In this document: piece by piece, positions 1 to 10,272 of the stretch
How positions within the stretch are numbered: position 1 is the stretch's first letter
Layout: each line of letters starts with the position of its first letter
Source of the DNA: Bacillus sp. JCM 19058
GTDB lineage: Bacteria; Bacillota; Bacilli; Bacillales_H; Bacillaceae_D
DNA length: 64,000 bases
Assembly: GCA_001310555.1 (NCBI GenBank)
Contig: BAXO01000008.1
Span: forward strand, 20,643 to 84,642
Reading direction: 5' to 3'
Program-made: the position numbers and the translations under genes
The notes under the pieces: model-generated
Databases searched by the model: none
Told to the model about the DNA's origin: nothing
Seen by the model: only the letters and a program-made list of their open reading frames with translations

Positions 1-925
1 GGGATCGGAGATTTTGTCATCTCCAGAAAAGATGGAATTCCAATGTATAACTTCGCGGTAGTTGTCGACGACCACTTGATGAAAATCTCTCATGTCATTC
101 GAGGCGAAGAGCACTTGTCAAATACGCCGCGACAAGTTTTGTTATATCAAGCCTTTGGCTGGGAAGCTCCTCATTTTGGACATGCCTCATTAATATTGAA
201 CGCCGAACGGCAGAAAATGAGTAAACGTGATGAATCCATAATTCAATTCATCGAGCAATACAGGGAATTAGGATACCTTCCTGAGGCGATTGTCAACTTT
301 GTGGCATTGCTCGGCTGGTCTCCGCTCGGTGAAGAGGAAATCTTTTCGCTTGATGAGCTCGGTGGGCAATTTAGTCTTGATCGCTTCTCGAAGGCGCCGG
401 CTGTCTTTGACACAGACAAATTAGCTTGGATGAATAATCAATATATTCAAAAGGCTGATTTAGATAAGGTCGTTTCTTTAGCTTTGCCGCATCTGCTTAA
501 GGCTGGTCGCATTCAAGAGGATGAGCTTAGTCAAGAACGGCGTGATTGGGTGAAGCGGCTAGTCGGCCTTTATCAGGAGCAGCTTCGGTACGGTGCCGAA
601 ATTGTGGAGTTAACAGAGTTGTTCTTTCGGGCAGAAATTGAGTATAATGAAGAAGCAAAGGCTGTGCTTCAGAAGGAGCATGTGCCTGAAGTATTAAACC
701 AGTTTATACACGAGCTTCAGCAAATCGAGGAATTCACTGCCCCTAATATTAAAGCGGCCATAAAAGCAACGCAAAAGGCAACTGGGCACAAAGGAAAAAA
801 ATTTATTTATGCCGATTCGAGTCGCCGTCACAGGACAAACACACGGTCCGGAGCTACCGGACTCCATTGAAATTCTTGGAATAGCCGTTGTGACTGAACG
901 GCTGAAATCGTTACTTAAAGCATGA
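1..925 (+). CDS. gltX: Glutamyl-tRNA synthetase, C-terminal part (5' end outside window, one frameshift)
   Basis: Charges tRNA-Glu (and in Bacillus also tRNA-Gln) with glutamate in the cytosol. The reading frame is open from base 1, so the N-terminal HIGH half of the catalytic domain is missing from the window; about 307 residues of an enzyme usually near 485 are present. The class I KMSKR loop is encoded at 214-228, followed by the helical anticodon-binding domain. The frame breaks in a run of seven A at 795-801; with six A it continues to the family's usual ending ([20 protein letters not shown]...) and stops at 923-925. Its position directly before cysES is the B. subtilis order. Confidence 0.95.
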
Positions 926-929
926 GTGA

Positions 930-1345
930 GATAAATAGCAAAGCTTTCTTTAAGTCATATAATACGTTTATAAGGCCAATGTGTTGAGAGGGAAAGTAGG
1001 AGCGTGCTTGCTTTACAGAGAGGACCATCGAGCTGAAAGTGGTTTAAGCAGCCGTACTGAATATGCACCCTTGAGCCTTTTTCTGAATATCAAAAAAAGT
1101 ATGGGAAAGAAAAGCGGCGAAGGCAGGCCGAGGCTTAACAGCGACCCTTGAACGGACGTAAGTAGCCAGCGAGGCGACTGCTCCTTGTTTTCGTAACCGC
1201 TGACTCATACTTTTAAAAAAAAGTAGGAAAAAGCGGCTGGCGTCGTTATTCGCCCTTAAGATGAGCAGCAGTAGTCTGTTTAAAACAGAGTGGAACCGTG
1301 CGAGAGCACCTCTGTGCACTAAGCACAGGGGTCTTTTTAATTTTT
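930..1345 (+). promoter_or_regulatory. T-box riboswitch, tRNA-Cys specific, controlling cysE-cysS
   Basis: Leader RNA that senses uncharged tRNA and switches between terminator and antiterminator. The conserved T-box core (AGAGTGGAACCGTG) lies at 1287-1300, just before an intrinsic terminator. A TGC triplet at 1064-1066, flanked by an A-rich bulge context, is the likely specifier codon for cysteine, matching the downstream serine acetyltransferase and cysteinyl-tRNA synthetase genes. The T-box and terminator are plain in the sequence; specifier position and the outer limits of stem I are inferred. Confidence 0.9.
1308..1338 (+). terminator. T-box terminator
   Basis: Ten-base-pair stem ACCTCTGTGC / GCACAGGGGT with an ACTAA loop, followed by CTTTTT. 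It is the attenuator of the cysE T-box; the antiterminator would use the upstream T-box bases instead. Confidence 0.85.
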
Positions 1346-1387
1346 GGAACATTGGTGCTGATGGGGGTAGAAAAGGGGAATGAGAAC

Positions 1388-2034
1388 ATGTTTCGCACCT
1401 TGTTAAATGATGTTGATGTTGTATTCGAGCAGGATCCAGCAGCGAGAAGCCGCTTTGAAGTGATCATGACTTACTCGGGAGTGCATGCGATATGGCTCAT
1501 CGCCTTGCACATTGGCTTTGGCGAAAAAAGCTATACTTCATTGCACGATTCCTTTCACAGCTTAGCCGTTTTATGACAGGGATTGAGATTCATCCTGGAG
1601 CTGTTATTGGCCAGCGTCTCTTCATTGACCACGGGATGGGCGTCGTAATCGGGGAAACGTGTGAAATTGGCGATGGTGTCACGATATATCAAGGCGTAAC
1701 ACTAGGAGGTACGGGAAAGGAAAAGGGAAAAAGGCATCCGACCGTCGGGGATGGAGTATTGATCGCCTCAGGTGCAAAGGTACTCGGTTCGTTTACGATC
1801 GGTAAAAATGCGAGAATTGGCGCTGGCTCCGTAGTCTTGAAGGAAGTCCCGCCAAACTCAACTGTCGTAGGGATACCAGGAAGGATTGTTGTCCAAAATG
1901 GTATCAAAGTCGATGATGAGCTAGCACATCATCTTTTGCCAGATCCGGTTGCTGATAAATTGAGGGAGCTTGAAAACAAGCTCCACGAATTACAGCAGGA
2001 GCTAAAGAGGGAAAAAGAAGACGAACAGAAATAA
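1388..2034 (+). CDS. cysE: Serine O-acetyltransferase (one frameshift)
   Basis: Transfers acetyl from acetyl-CoA to L-serine, first step of cysteine synthesis. ATG 1388 follows an AAAGGGGAATGAG ribosome site. The N-terminal part ([20 protein letters not shown]) and the left-handed beta-helix hexapeptide repeats ([43 protein letters not shown]) are typical of the short Bacillus enzyme; 215 residues after repair. A missing C near 1498 (TGGCTCATCGC, expected TGGCTCCATCGC) splits it. The C terminus is a charged coiled stretch rich in E and K. It is cotranscribed with cysS under the T-box. Confidence 0.93.
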
Positions 2035-2166
2035 TCTGCGAGCCGCTTGAAATGGGGATGCCATATTCCCTTCGAATAACGAATCGTGCATAAACGAAAA
2101 ATTGTTTGCCAAGAAAGCGACACTCGCATAGCTTATAGAAATGAAAACGGAAGGGCGGTTTGGCAA

Positions 2167-3566
2167 GTGGCTATTCAGCTATATAATAGTCTGACAAAAC
2201 GAAAAGAACAGTTTGTTCCACTTGAAGAAGGAAAAGTAAAAATGTATGTTTGCGGTCCGACGGTTTATAATTATATCCATATAGGGAATGCCCGTCCGGC
2301 CATTGTGTATGATATGGTCCGAAGGTATTTGGAATACAGAGGGTATGACGTCAATTTTGTTTCAAATTTTACCGACGTCGATGATAAGATTATTCGCGCT
2401 GCGCAGGATTCTGGCGAAGAGGTGAAGCAGTTGGCCAATCGCTTTATTGAGGCTTACCATCAGGATACATGTGCACTTGGCGTAAAGGAGGCGGATCATC
2501 ACCCGCGTGTAACTGAATCAATGCCAGATATCATTGCGTTTATTGCCGAGCTCGAGGAAAAAGACTATGCCTACGAAGCGGGAGGCGATGTCTATTTTCG
2601 AACGAGAAAATTTAAAGACTACGGCAAGCTCTCATCACAATCTCTCGATGACTTACGTGCTGGGACACGAATTGAGGTTGATAAACGAAAGGAAGACCCG
2701 CTCGACTTTGTGCTCTGGAAGGCGGTTAAAGACGGTGAAATTTCTTGGGACAGTCCGTGGGGGCGAGGACGACCAGGCTGGCATATTGAATGCTCGGCAA
2801 TGGTTAAGAAGCTGCTAGGGGATACGATCGATATCCACGCCGGTGGGCAGGATTTAACGTTTCCTCATCACGAAAATGAAATTGCCCAATCGGAAGCTTT
2901 AACGGGTCAACCAATGGCGAACTATTGGCTGCACAACGGCTTTATTAATATTAATAATGAAAAAAATGTCGAAATCACTCGGTAATTCTGTATTTGCCCA
3001 TGATATTATTCGACAGCATTCTGCAGAGGTTGTCCGCTTTTTCATGCTTACTGCTCATTATCGCTCACCGATCAACTTTAGCGACGAGCTCTTAGCGGGA
3101 GCGAAAAATGGGTTGGAACGATTGAAAACAGTCGTGGCAGGCTTGAAGCATCGTTTAGCTGAAAGTGCTGACTATGGTCAAACGGGAATTTGGCTTGAAA
3201 AAAATTAAGGAATGCAAAGCTCGCTTCATTCGTGAAATGGACGATGACTTCAATAGCGCTAACGGAATTGCTGTACTGTTTGATTTAGCAAAAGAAGCGA
3301 ACCGCTACTTGCGTGAGGAACAAACATCGAAAAAGGTGCTGCAAGCTTTCTTAGACCAATTTGCTGAATTCGCCGAAGTGCTAGGGCTCAATCTCCAACA
3401 AGAAGAAGCAATGTTGGAGGAAGAAATTGAAGCGCTTATTAAAGATCGTCAGACTGCACGTAAAGAACGGGACTTTGCTCGCGCAGACCGGATTCGCGAG
3501 CAATTAAAGGATCGAGGGATTATACTCGAGGATACGGCGCAAGGTATACGCTGGAAGAGGGAATAG
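2167..3566 (+). CDS. cysS: Cysteinyl-tRNA synthetase (two frameshifts)
   Basis: Class I synthetase charging tRNA-Cys. GTG 2167 gives [16 protein letters not shown], the usual start; the frame is open further upstream but without family similarity. Zinc-ligand Cys and HIGH-type motif are in [17 protein letters not shown], with further Zn ligands in WHIECSAM and [13 protein letters not shown]. The KMSKS signature lies right at the first break: seven A at 2960-2966 instead of six. A second seven-A run at 3198-3204 breaks the helical domain. Repaired length is 465 residues, the family norm. Distal gene of the T-box operon. Confidence 0.95.
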
Positions 3567-3567
3567 A

Positions 3568-4001
3568 ATGAAACTGATTAAAGCGACGACTGATTTACGT
3601 CAATTAAATGCTCTCGCCCTAGCTTATATGGGCGATGCCGTGCTGGACATGTATGTACGCTATCATTTAATTGCTCAAGGGAAAGTTAGGCCGCAGCGTC
3701 TGCATGCTGAAGCAACACGCTATGTTTCGGCAAAGGCGCAGGCTGAAGTAGTGTTAACGCTATTGAAGGAATCGTTTCTATCCGAAAAGGAGGAGGCGAT
3801 AATGAAGCGCGGCCGCAACGCCAAATCCGGAACAGTCCCTAAAAATACAGATGTAGCAACCTATCGCTATTCAACCGGATTTGAAGCGTTACTAGGGTAT
3901 TTGTATTTACAAGAAGAGGCAGAACGATAGATGAAATTATGCAGCGAGTATTTACGCTCGTAGACGGCCATTATGCAGCGGAAGGAGGGGCAGACAAGTG
4001 A
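3568..4001 (+). CDS. mrnC: Mini-ribonuclease III, 23S rRNA maturation (one frameshift)
   Basis: RNase III catalytic-domain protein without the dsRNA-binding domain; in Bacillus it trims 23S rRNA precursor ends. The catalytic signature is [19 protein letters not shown] near the N terminus, followed by RGRNAKSG and the conserved [13 protein letters not shown]. It begins one base after the cysS stop. A missing T near 3928 (CGATAGATG for CGATTAGATG) truncates it at a false TAG; the true frame continues to TGA 3999-4001, giving 144 residues and overlapping the start of rlmB. Confidence 0.9.
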
Positions 4002-4748
4002 AAGATGAGTTTATATTTGGTAAAAACCCCGTGCTCGAATCGCTACGGGCAGGGCACAGCATGAATAAAGTTTGGATTGGAGAGGGCTCGCAAAAGGGGC
4101 AAATGGTAAAGATCATTCAACTGGCAAAGGAGAACGGTATCATTGTCCAATATGTCCCGAAAAAGAAGCTTGATCAGCTCATCTCCAGCGACAATCATCA
4201 GGGGGTTGTCGCCTCTGTCGCTGCATACTCTTATGCATCTATCGACGACTTATTCGTGCGTGCTCAAGAAAAAGGAGAAGATCCGTTCTTCCTCATTCTG
4301 GATGAAATCGAAGACCCTCACAATTTAGGCTCGATCTTACGAACTGCTGATGCAGCTGGCGCACATGGAATCATCATTCCAAAGCGTCGTGCAGCCGGGC
4401 TCACTCAAACCGTCGCCAAGGCATCAGCTGGTGCGATCGAATATATCCCGGTCGCTCGCGTTACGAATATCGCACGGACTATCGACGATTTGAAAAAAAA
4501 GGGGAGTGTGGTTTGCCGGCACGGATGCTGTCGCAAGTGAAGACTATCGCCGCGCCAGCTTTGACTTGCCGCTTGGATTAGTGATCGGCAGTGAAGGACG
4601 CGGTCTTAGCAGGCTCGTGAAGGAAAAATGCGACTTTTTAGTTCGTGTGCCGATGGCCGGTAAAGTAACGTCATTAAATGCGTCAGTCGCTGCAAGCCTG
4701 CTCATGTATGAAGTTCATCGAACACGGAATCCTTTAGAAAGCAGTTAA
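3998..4748 (+). CDS. rlmB: 23S rRNA 2'-O-ribose methyltransferase, TrmH/SpoU family (one frameshift)
   Basis: SPOUT-class methyltransferase, YacO type. GTG 3998 overlaps the mrnC stop. The N-terminal substrate-binding domain ([15 protein letters not shown]) precedes the SPOUT fold with [21 protein letters not shown], the [14 protein letters not shown] loop and [17 protein letters not shown], which together form the trefoil-knot SAM site. Eight A at 4493-4500 (seven expected) breaks [15 protein letters not shown]. Repaired length 249 residues. The gene following is one base away, suggesting translational coupling. Confidence 0.93.
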
Positions 4749-4749
4749 G

Positions 4750-5259
4750 ATGAGAAATATTCTACTTGTTGACGGGTATAACATGATCGGCGCATGGCCG
4801 AAGCTGCGCGTATTAAAGGATCGCAATTTAGAATTAGCACGAGATAGACTTGTTGAAGTGATGGCTGAATATCAGGCTTTTACAGGAGATATCGTTAAAG
4901 TAATCTTTGATGCGCATATGGTCGAGGGCGTGGGAAAAACCTATCATAATTACCGGATCGATGTTATCTATACGAGAAAAAACGAAACGGCAGACGAACG
5001 AATCGAGAAGCTAGTCAGAGAGCTAAAGCGCGTCGATACTAAAATTTATGTCGCAACCTCTGACATGATCGAGCAGTCGGTTATTTTCGGAAATGGTGCT
5101 TTGCGTAAATCGGCACGGGAATTATTAAATGAAACTGAGGTGATCGCAAAGGGAATCGGGCAGTCTGTCGAGTCAAGTCGAAAAAAACAACCGTCGACAA
5201 AAATTCCACTTAGTAAAGAGATTACCGAAATTTTTGAAAAATGGCGTCGAGGCGAATAA
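4750..5259 (+). CDS. rae1: Ribosome-associated mRNA endonuclease Rae1 (YacP, NYN domain)
   Basis: NYN/PIN-like nuclease that in B. subtilis enters the ribosomal A site and cleaves certain mRNAs. Intact, 169 residues. The N-terminal NILLVDGYNMIGAW carries the conserved acidic residue of the NYN fold; further acidic positions are in VIFDAH and in IYVATSD. The short C-terminal tail is basic and ends KWRRGE. Starts one base after rlmB. One of the few genes here without any indel. Confidence 0.9.
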   Translation: MRNILLVDGYNMIGAWPKLRVLKDRNLELARDRLVEVMAEYQAFTGDIVKVIFDAHMVEGVGKTYHNYRIDVIYTRKNETADERIEKLVRELKRVDTKIYVATSDMIEQSVIFGNGALRKSARELLNETEVIAKGIGQSVESSRKKQPSTKIPLSKEITEIFEKWRRGE

Positions 5260-5266
5260 TACGAGG

Positions 5267-5296
5267 TTGACCAGCTGGAAAACTGTGCTATATAAT
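5267..5296 (+). promoter_or_regulatory. Sigma-A-type promoter of sigH
   Basis: TTGACC (5267-5272), 18-base spacer, TATAAT (5291-5296), about 44 bases before the sigH start. In B. subtilis sigH also has its own vegetative promoter. Confidence 0.75.
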
Positions 5297-5339
5297 GTTC
5301 GTATAATTGAGACAGCAGCCAAGTCCGGGAGGGATTGTT

Positions 5340-5994
5340 GTGGGCGTTGAACTTCAAAAAAAACGTAATGGAACCTAATTTTGACCGAGCTGATGATGAA
5401 CACTTAGTGGAACAGGTACGTATGGGTGACAGTGCAGCGCTAGAGTATTTGATTAACAAATACAAAAATTTTGTACGGGCAAAGGCTCGCTCTTACTTCT
5501 TAATCGGAGCAGACCACGAGGATATTGTGCAGGAAGGGATGATTGGACTTTTCAAGGCGGTTCGCGATTTTAAAGGAGACAAGCTTTCTTCTTTTAAAGC
5601 GTTTGCAGAGCTGTGCATTACGCGGCAAATCATTACGGCAATCAAGACAGCGACTAGACAAAAGCATATTCCGTTGAATTCGTATGTCTCGCTAGACAAG
5701 CCTCTTTATGACGAAGAATCTGATCGGACGCTGCTGGACGTGATTTGCGGCAATCGAGTAACTGATCCGGAAGAATTGTTAATTAACCAAGAGGAATTTC
5801 AAAGCATTGAGCTGAAAATTGGTGAAATTTTAAGTGAGTTAGAACAACAGGTGTTGATGCTATATTTGGACGGGCGCTCGTATCAGGAAATTTCCGTTGA
5901 TCTCAATCGGCATGTTAAATCAATTGACAATGCTTTGCAGCGGGTCAAACGGAAGCTCGAGCGCTATGTAGAGTTAAAAGGGATGACGATTTGA
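5340..5994 (+). CDS. sigH: RNA polymerase sigma-H (sigma-30), transition/sporulation factor
   Basis: Directs polymerase to early sporulation and competence promoters. Region 2 is unmistakable (NFVRAKARSYFLIGADHEDI, then EGMIGLFKAVRDFKGDK), and region 4 ends with SYQEISVDLNRHVKSIDNAL. GTG 5340 sits six bases after GGGAGGG and gives MGVELQKN... if the A run at 5356-5363 is seven rather than the eight shown; on the sequence as given, TTG 5335 or 5338 would start the same downstream frame. I prefer the GTG with a one-A overcall because of the ribosome site. About 217 residues. Presence implies a spore-forming lineage. Confidence 0.93.
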
Positions 5995-6308
5995 GGAAAG
6001 AAGCCGAAAATAGGGATAACTTTCAGTGGAAATCCGCTCAACTATAGCCTGTTTGAGCCATATTCCAGCAAAGCGGCACCTTGATTTATAAGGATGTCGT
6101 TTTTGTTTAGGGTTAAATTTGAGGTCGTTACGCCTTGAGCATGGGGACTAAATGAACGGCTAGCTTTGCCAGCCAGTGGTACAAATCGCAAAAAACGGCA
6201 ATCAGTCGGATGAAAAAAAACATAAGCAAGCGGTACAGGCAATTGACACGTCTTTTCAGCTATGCTAGAGTGAAATAGTGTGTATTTAGGAGAATGGGAG
6301 GATTCAAG
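5995..6308 (+). other. sigH-rpmG intergenic region with promoter
   Basis: No gene seen on either strand. It carries a good promoter just before rpmG: TTGACA (6243-6248), 17-base spacer, TAGAGT (6266-6271), then GGAGAATGGGAGG upstream of the GTG. The rest shows no clear terminator or conserved element. Confidence 0.6.
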
Positions 6309-6458
6309 GTGGCAAAGAAAGTTGTACTAGCCTGTGAGCTCTGCCAGTCTCGAAATTATTCAACACAAAAGAATAAGGATAACAACACTAACCGCTTGAG
6401 GATGAAGAAGTTTTGTCAGTCCTGTAATGCTCATACCCTTCATCGTGAGACGAAGTAA
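6309..6458 (+). CDS. rpmG: 50S ribosomal protein L33 (zinc type)
   Basis: Forty-nine-residue large-subunit protein starting at GTG 6309 after a GGGAGG site 8-12 bases upstream. Two CxxC pairs (CELC and CQSC) are retained, so this is the zinc-binding (C+) form rather than the zinc-free paralogue induced by zinc starvation. It precedes secE as in B. subtilis (rpmGB). Confidence 0.93.
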   Translation: MAKKVVLACELCQSRNYSTQKNKDNNTNRLRMKKFCQSCNAHTLHRETK

Positions 6459-6710
6459 CTATGTATTCAGCGGTTATTTTTTTTGTTCAAAAAAAACAGC
6501 TGAAACCGGGTTGACCTTATAGAGAAGCTTTATGAAACTGCACGCCCCCTCGGTGTTGAGAACAGTAAAGGTTTGACTAGTGTCTCGCGGCAAGCCTGTT
6601 CCCCTGTAAAAGTAGGTTTTTAAAAGATACAGAAAATGTCAAAATTAATCTTAAATTCGAATAGATCAACGGTTATTTGTCTATATTGATTGGTGCTGGA
6701 GGTGTCTGTA

Positions 6711-6905
6711 TTGGCTGGTAGTGTAAAGAATATTGGAAAGTTTTTTAGAGACGTTGGAACTGAAATGAAGCGAGTATCTTGGCCTACTCGTAAAGAGCTT
6801 TATCGCTATACATTGGTCGTATTGTGTACGGTATTGTTTATCTCCGTCTTCTTCGCAATTGTAGATTACGGAATTTCGAGTCTTGTCCGTCTTTTACTTG
6901 GGTAA
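6711..6905 (+). CDS. secE: Preprotein translocase subunit SecE
   Basis: Small essential component of the SecYEG membrane channel, 64 residues. TTG 6711 is chosen because CTGGAGGTG lies seven bases upstream and the product begins MAGSVKNIGKFF; the frame is open a little further upstream. The conserved cytoplasmic amphipathic region (EMKRVSWPTRKEL) precedes a single transmembrane helix (YTLVVLCTVLFISVFFAIVD). Intact. Confidence 0.93.
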   Translation: MAGSVKNIGKFFRDVGTEMKRVSWPTRKELYRYTLVVLCTVLFISVFFAIVDYGISSLVRLLLG

Positions 6906-7033
6906 TGGGTGATTGCTTTTATGCGAACTAAAAGCCAGGACCTATAGGAATGGAAGGCGGGTTAGCTTTGTCATGTGGAAGATAAGAAGCTTAAATTACA
7001 GAGGAGGTAAGGACACACACCGTCCTAGATCGC

Positions 7034-7567
7034 ATGGATAAAAATTGGTATGTCGTTCATACGTATTCAGGGTATGAAAACAAAGTGAAAACGAATTTGG
7101 AAAAACGAGTCGAATCGATGGAAATGACAGATAAGATTTTTCGTGTCCTCGTTCCAGTAGAAGAGGAGACCGAAACGAAGAATGGTAAAAGTAAATCGGT
7201 TTCACGCAAGGTGTTCCCTGGTTACGTGCTTGTGGAAATGGTCATGACAGATGATTCCTGGTACGTTGTACGCAACACCCCCGGGGTGACTGGTTTCGTT
7301 GGTTCAGCAGGAGCGGGGTCAAAGCCGACGGCTTTATTGCCGGAAGAGGTCGATAACATACTAAGGCAAATGGGAGTCGAGCAGCCGAAAGTAGAAACGG
7401 ACTTTGATTTGAAAGAATCCGTTAAGGTCAAGGAAGGGCCATTCGCCAATTTTGTCGGTACAATTGAAGAAATTCAAGCAGACAAGCAAAAGCTTAAAGT
7501 ACATGTTAATATGTTCGGACGGGAAACGCCTGTTGAGCTTGAATTTGCTCAGGTCGAAAAGATTTAA
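7034..7567 (+). CDS. nusG: Transcription termination/antitermination factor NusG
   Basis: Binds the RNA polymerase clamp and stimulates pausing in Bacillus. Intact, 177 residues: NGN domain from [14 protein letters not shown], linker, then the KOW domain around [16 protein letters not shown] and [14 protein letters not shown] strong GAGGAGGTAAGG lies some 25 bases before ATG 7034, farther than usual, so initiation may use a weaker site nearer the ATG. Confidence 0.95.
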   Translation: MDKNWYVVHTYSGYENKVKTNLEKRVESMEMTDKIFRVLVPVEEETETKNGKSKSVSRKVFPGYVLVEMVMTDDSWYVVRNTPGVTGFVGSAGAGSKPTALLPEEVDNILRQMGVEQPKVETDFDLKESVKVKEGPFANFVGTIEEIQADKQKLKVHVNMFGRETPVELEFAQVEKI

Positions 7568-7642
7568 GGAAAAAGCCTTGATATTTATCACTAACAGTGA
7601 TAAATCTTTGTGTTTGATATGGTTTGTTTTTTGATAGACCAT

Positions 7643-7668
7643 CGGGTGCATTGGTGCATCCGTTTTTT
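7643..7668 (+). terminator. Terminator after nusG
   Basis: Eight-pair stem CGGGTGCA / TGCATCCG with a TTGG loop, followed by TTTTTT. It separates secE-nusG from the L11 operon; a following stretch with GGGAGGG...ACCCGATTAACCACATCACGG looks like the conserved leader commonly found before rplK in Bacillus. Confidence 0.75.
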
Positions 7669-7725
7669 GAGTGGGAGGGTGCAGTCACCCGATTAACCAC
7701 ATCACGGACTAAGGAGGTGTGTCAC

Positions 7726-8151
7726 GTGGCGAAAAAGGTAATTAAAATGGTAAAATTGCAAATCCCTGCTGGAAAAGCGAATCCAGCACCGCCAGTCGGT
7801 CCTGCATTAGGTCAAGCAGGTGTGAACATTATGGGATTTTGTAAAGAATTCAACGCTCGTACTTCAGACCAAGCCGGTCTTATAATTCCGGTAGAAATTA
7901 CGGTATTTGAAGACCGTTCGTTTACATTCATTACGAAAACTCCGCCAGCTGCTGTGCTTTTGAAGAAAGCTACGGGGATCGAATCAGGTTCGGGAGAGCC
8001 TAACAAAAATAAAGTTGCAACAATTAAGCGCAATAAGGTGCGTGAGATTGCAGAAAGCAAAATGGCTGACCTGAATGCAGCGAATGTTGATTCAGCGATG
8101 CGAATGGTAGAAGGTACAGCCCGGAGCATGGGTATTACAGTTGAGGATTAA
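7726..8151 (+). CDS. rplK: 50S ribosomal protein L11
   Basis: Builds the GTPase-associated centre with 23S rRNA and is needed for RelA activation. GTG 7726 follows AAGGAGGTGTGTCAC; 141 residues, intact. N-terminal domain with [20 protein letters not shown] and C-terminal rRNA-binding domain ending RSMGITVED are typical. Confidence 0.96.
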   Translation: MAKKVIKMVKLQIPAGKANPAPPVGPALGQAGVNIMGFCKEFNARTSDQAGLIIPVEITVFEDRSFTFITKTPPAAVLLKKATGIESGSGEPNKNKVATIKRNKVREIAESKMADLNAANVDSAMRMVEGTARSMGITVED

Positions 8152-8251
8152 TGAAAAGCTTGCGGGAGGTTGCGAGGAGGAGATCCCTCTTGCCGCAGCC
8201 TTTTATCGTGGGAGGTTTGACCGCTAAAACCACAATCGAGGAGGAAATCAC

Positions 8252-8944
8252 ATGGCTAAGACCAGTAAAAAATATCAAGATGCTTTGAAGCTAGTTGATC
8301 GGGATACGATTTATCAAGCGGAGGAAGCGATTGAGCTTGTCAAGAAGACGGCAACTGCCAAGTTCGATGAAACTGTAGAGGTTGCCGTTCGTCTAGGAGT
8401 CGACCCTAAAAAAGCAGACCAACAAATTCGCGGAGCTGTCGTGCTGCCAAACGGAACAGGGAAAACGCAACGCGTTCTTGTGTTTGCAAAGGGTGAAAAA
8501 GCGAAAGAAGCTGAGGCTGCTGGTGCAGATTATGTTGGTGACGAAGACTTCATCAATAAAATTAACCAAGGTTGGTTTGATTTTGATGTGATCGTTGCGA
8601 CACCTGATATGATGGCGCAAGTAGGTAAGCTAGGTCGCGTACTTGGGCCGAAAGGGTTAATGCCAAACCCGAAAACAGGTACTGTCACGTTTGATGTTGA
8701 GAAGGCAGTGAATGAAATTAAAGCGGGTAAGGTAGAATACCGTGTCGATAAAGCGGGAAATATTCATGCGCCGATTGGAAAAGTGTCGTTTGAGTCCGAG
8801 AAGCTTGTGGAAAACTTCAAAACGATTATTGATGTATTAGTCAAAGCAAAGCCTTCTGCAGCGAAAGGGACGTATGTAAGAAATGTAGCAGTTTCTTCAA
8901 CAATGGGACCTGGCGTTCGCGTGAATGTATCGTCTTATGTTTAA
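8252..8944 (+). CDS. rplA: 50S ribosomal protein L1
   Basis: Forms the mobile L1 stalk near the E site and is an autogenous repressor in many bacteria. Intact, 230 residues, ATG 8252 after CGAGGAGGAAATCAC. The signature [17 protein letters not shown] is present. Cotranscribed with rplK. Confidence 0.96.
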   Translation: MAKTSKKYQDALKLVDRDTIYQAEEAIELVKKTATAKFDETVEVAVRLGVDPKKADQQIRGAVVLPNGTGKTQRVLVFAKGEKAKEAEAAGADYVGDEDFINKINQGWFDFDVIVATPDMMAQVGKLGRVLGPKGLMPNPKTGTVTFDVEKAVNEIKAGKVEYRVDKAGNIHAPIGKVSFESEKLVENFKTIIDVLVKAKPSAAKGTYVRNVAVSSTMGPGVRVNVSSYV

Positions 8945-9109
8945 ACGGCCTTGACTTTGGTTGAACTAGCAGGTATAATTTCAAGGTGTTTGAAAAAAAG
9001 GGTATAGCAGAATGTAGGAGAGAGTAAAACCGCACTCTTTTCCAGAGCGTAGTTTTAGGCGGTTGGCTATTTCTACTTTCAGCCTTTTGGATATCATCGT
9101 AATAGAATA

Positions 9110-9222
9110 TACGTCATACCGTAGACAGCAGGTGCGTCCTTCGCTTAATTTCCTGCCGAGGTAAGCAATAGATTCGGTTAATTAACTGTTTCGTCTGCCC
9201 TCATGTCTACATGAGGGCTTTT
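9110..9222 (+). promoter_or_regulatory. L10 ribosomal leader RNA with attenuator
   Basis: The 8945-9269 region contains no gene. Bases 9119-9164 (GTAGACAGCAGGTGCG ... CCTGCCGAGGTAA) match the L10(L12)4-binding leader that precedes rplJ in Firmicutes. It ends in a terminator hairpin, GCCCTCAT / ATGAGGGC at 9197-9218 followed by TTTTGT, so the complex probably represses its own operon by attenuation. Confidence 0.85.
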
Positions 9223-9269
9223 GTCACTTCTAAAACGGTATGTGACGAAATTTACAGGAGGTGTAAACA

Positions 9270-9767
9270 ATGAGCGTACTCGAGCAAAAACAACAAGTCG
9301 TCTCAACGATTACAGAAAAACTACGTGCTAGTAAATCGACCGTCGTCGTTGATTATCGTGGTTTGAATGTAGCCGAAGTAACGGAGCTAAGAAAGCAGCT
9401 TCGTGAAGCTGGTGTTGATTTCAAAGTGTACAAAAACACGCTGGCTCGCCGTGCTACGGAAGCGGCTGAATTAGCGGAACTGAATGAACACTTGACTGGA
9501 CCAACGGCGATTGCCTTTAGTGAAGAGGATGTTATCGCGCCTGCGAAAATCCTTAACCAATTTGCGAAGTTGCACGAAGCGCTTGAAATTAAGGCTGGTG
9601 TGATTGAAGGGCAAATTTCAACGGTTGAAGAGATTCGCGCACTTGCTGAGCTGCCTTCACGGGATGGACTTCTTTCCATGTTGCTTAGTGTGCTTCAGGC
9701 CCCTGTTCGCAACTTTGCATTGGCGACTAAGGCTGTGGCTGAACAAAAAGAAGAACAAGGAGCGTAA
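9270..9767 (+). CDS. rplJ: 50S ribosomal protein L10
   Basis: Anchors the L7/L12 stalk to the ribosome. Intact, 165 residues, ATG 9270 after [30 protein letters not shown] and the [10 protein letters not shown] motif are typical; the C-terminal helix that binds L7/L12 dimers is present. Autoregulated through the leader upstream. Confidence 0.96.
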   Translation: MSVLEQKQQVVSTITEKLRASKSTVVVDYRGLNVAEVTELRKQLREAGVDFKVYKNTLARRATEAAELAELNEHLTGPTAIAFSEEDVIAPAKILNQFAKLHEALEIKAGVIEGQISTVEEIRALAELPSRDGLLSMLLSVLQAPVRNFALATKAVAEQKEEQGA

Positions 9768-9826
9768 CTGCTGGTTGACGCCCCTTCAAATCGAAAAATT
9801 AATATAATTTATAGGAGGATTTGACA

Positions 9827-10189
9827 ATGAGTAAAGATCAAATCATTGAAGCGATTAAAGAAATGACAGTTCTAGAGCTTAACGATCTTGTTAAAGCGAT
9901 TGAAGAAGAATTTGGTGTAACTGCAGCTGCACCTGTAGCTGTTGCAGCAGGTGGCGGCGGAGAAGCTGCTGAAGAGCAGTCAGAATTTGATGTTATTCTT
10001 GAGTCTGCAGGTGGATCAAAAATTAACGTAATTAAAGTGGTTCGCGAAATTACTGGCCTTGGATTAAAAGAAGCAAAAGCATTGGTTGACGGTGCTCCAG
10101 GCCCAATCAAAGAAGGCGTCGCAAAAGAGGAAGCCGAAGAAGCAAAAGCGAAGCTTGAAGAAGCTGGCGCATCTGTTGAAATGAAGTAA
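9827..10189 (+). CDS. rplL: 50S ribosomal protein L7/L12
   Basis: Acidic stalk protein recruiting translational GTPases. ATG 9827 after ATAGGAGGAT; 120 residues, intact. N-terminal dimerisation helix, an Ala/Gly-rich hinge ([19 protein letters not shown]) and the C-terminal factor-binding domain with [15 protein letters not shown] are visible. Confidence 0.97.
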   Translation: MSKDQIIEAIKEMTVLELNDLVKAIEEEFGVTAAAPVAVAAGGGGEAAEEQSEFDVILESAGGSKINVIKVVREITGLGLKEAKALVDGAPGPIKEGVAKEEAEEAKAKLEEAGASVEMK

Positions 10190-10205
10190 TTTCTCTTAAT
10201 ACAAA

Positions 10206-10230
10206 GACTCGCGTCATGGCGAGTCTTTTT
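10206..10230 (+). terminator. Terminator between rplL and the rsmC-like gene
   Basis: Seven-pair stem GACTCGC / GCGAGTC with a six-base loop, then TTTTT. It would lower transcription into the methyltransferase gene, as at this place in B. subtilis. Confidence 0.85.
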
Positions 10231-10272
10231 GTACGAAAGACGAGTCCGACCGCTGCAAGAAAGAGGTGGCAT

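Noticed and set aside
1044..1467. Minus-strand frames over the T-box and cysE start
   Set aside because: They lie on a structured leader and coding DNA of the other strand; shadows.
6042..6242. Minus-strand frame between sigH and rpmG
   Set aside because: Covers a promoter region and has no family likeness; chance open frame.
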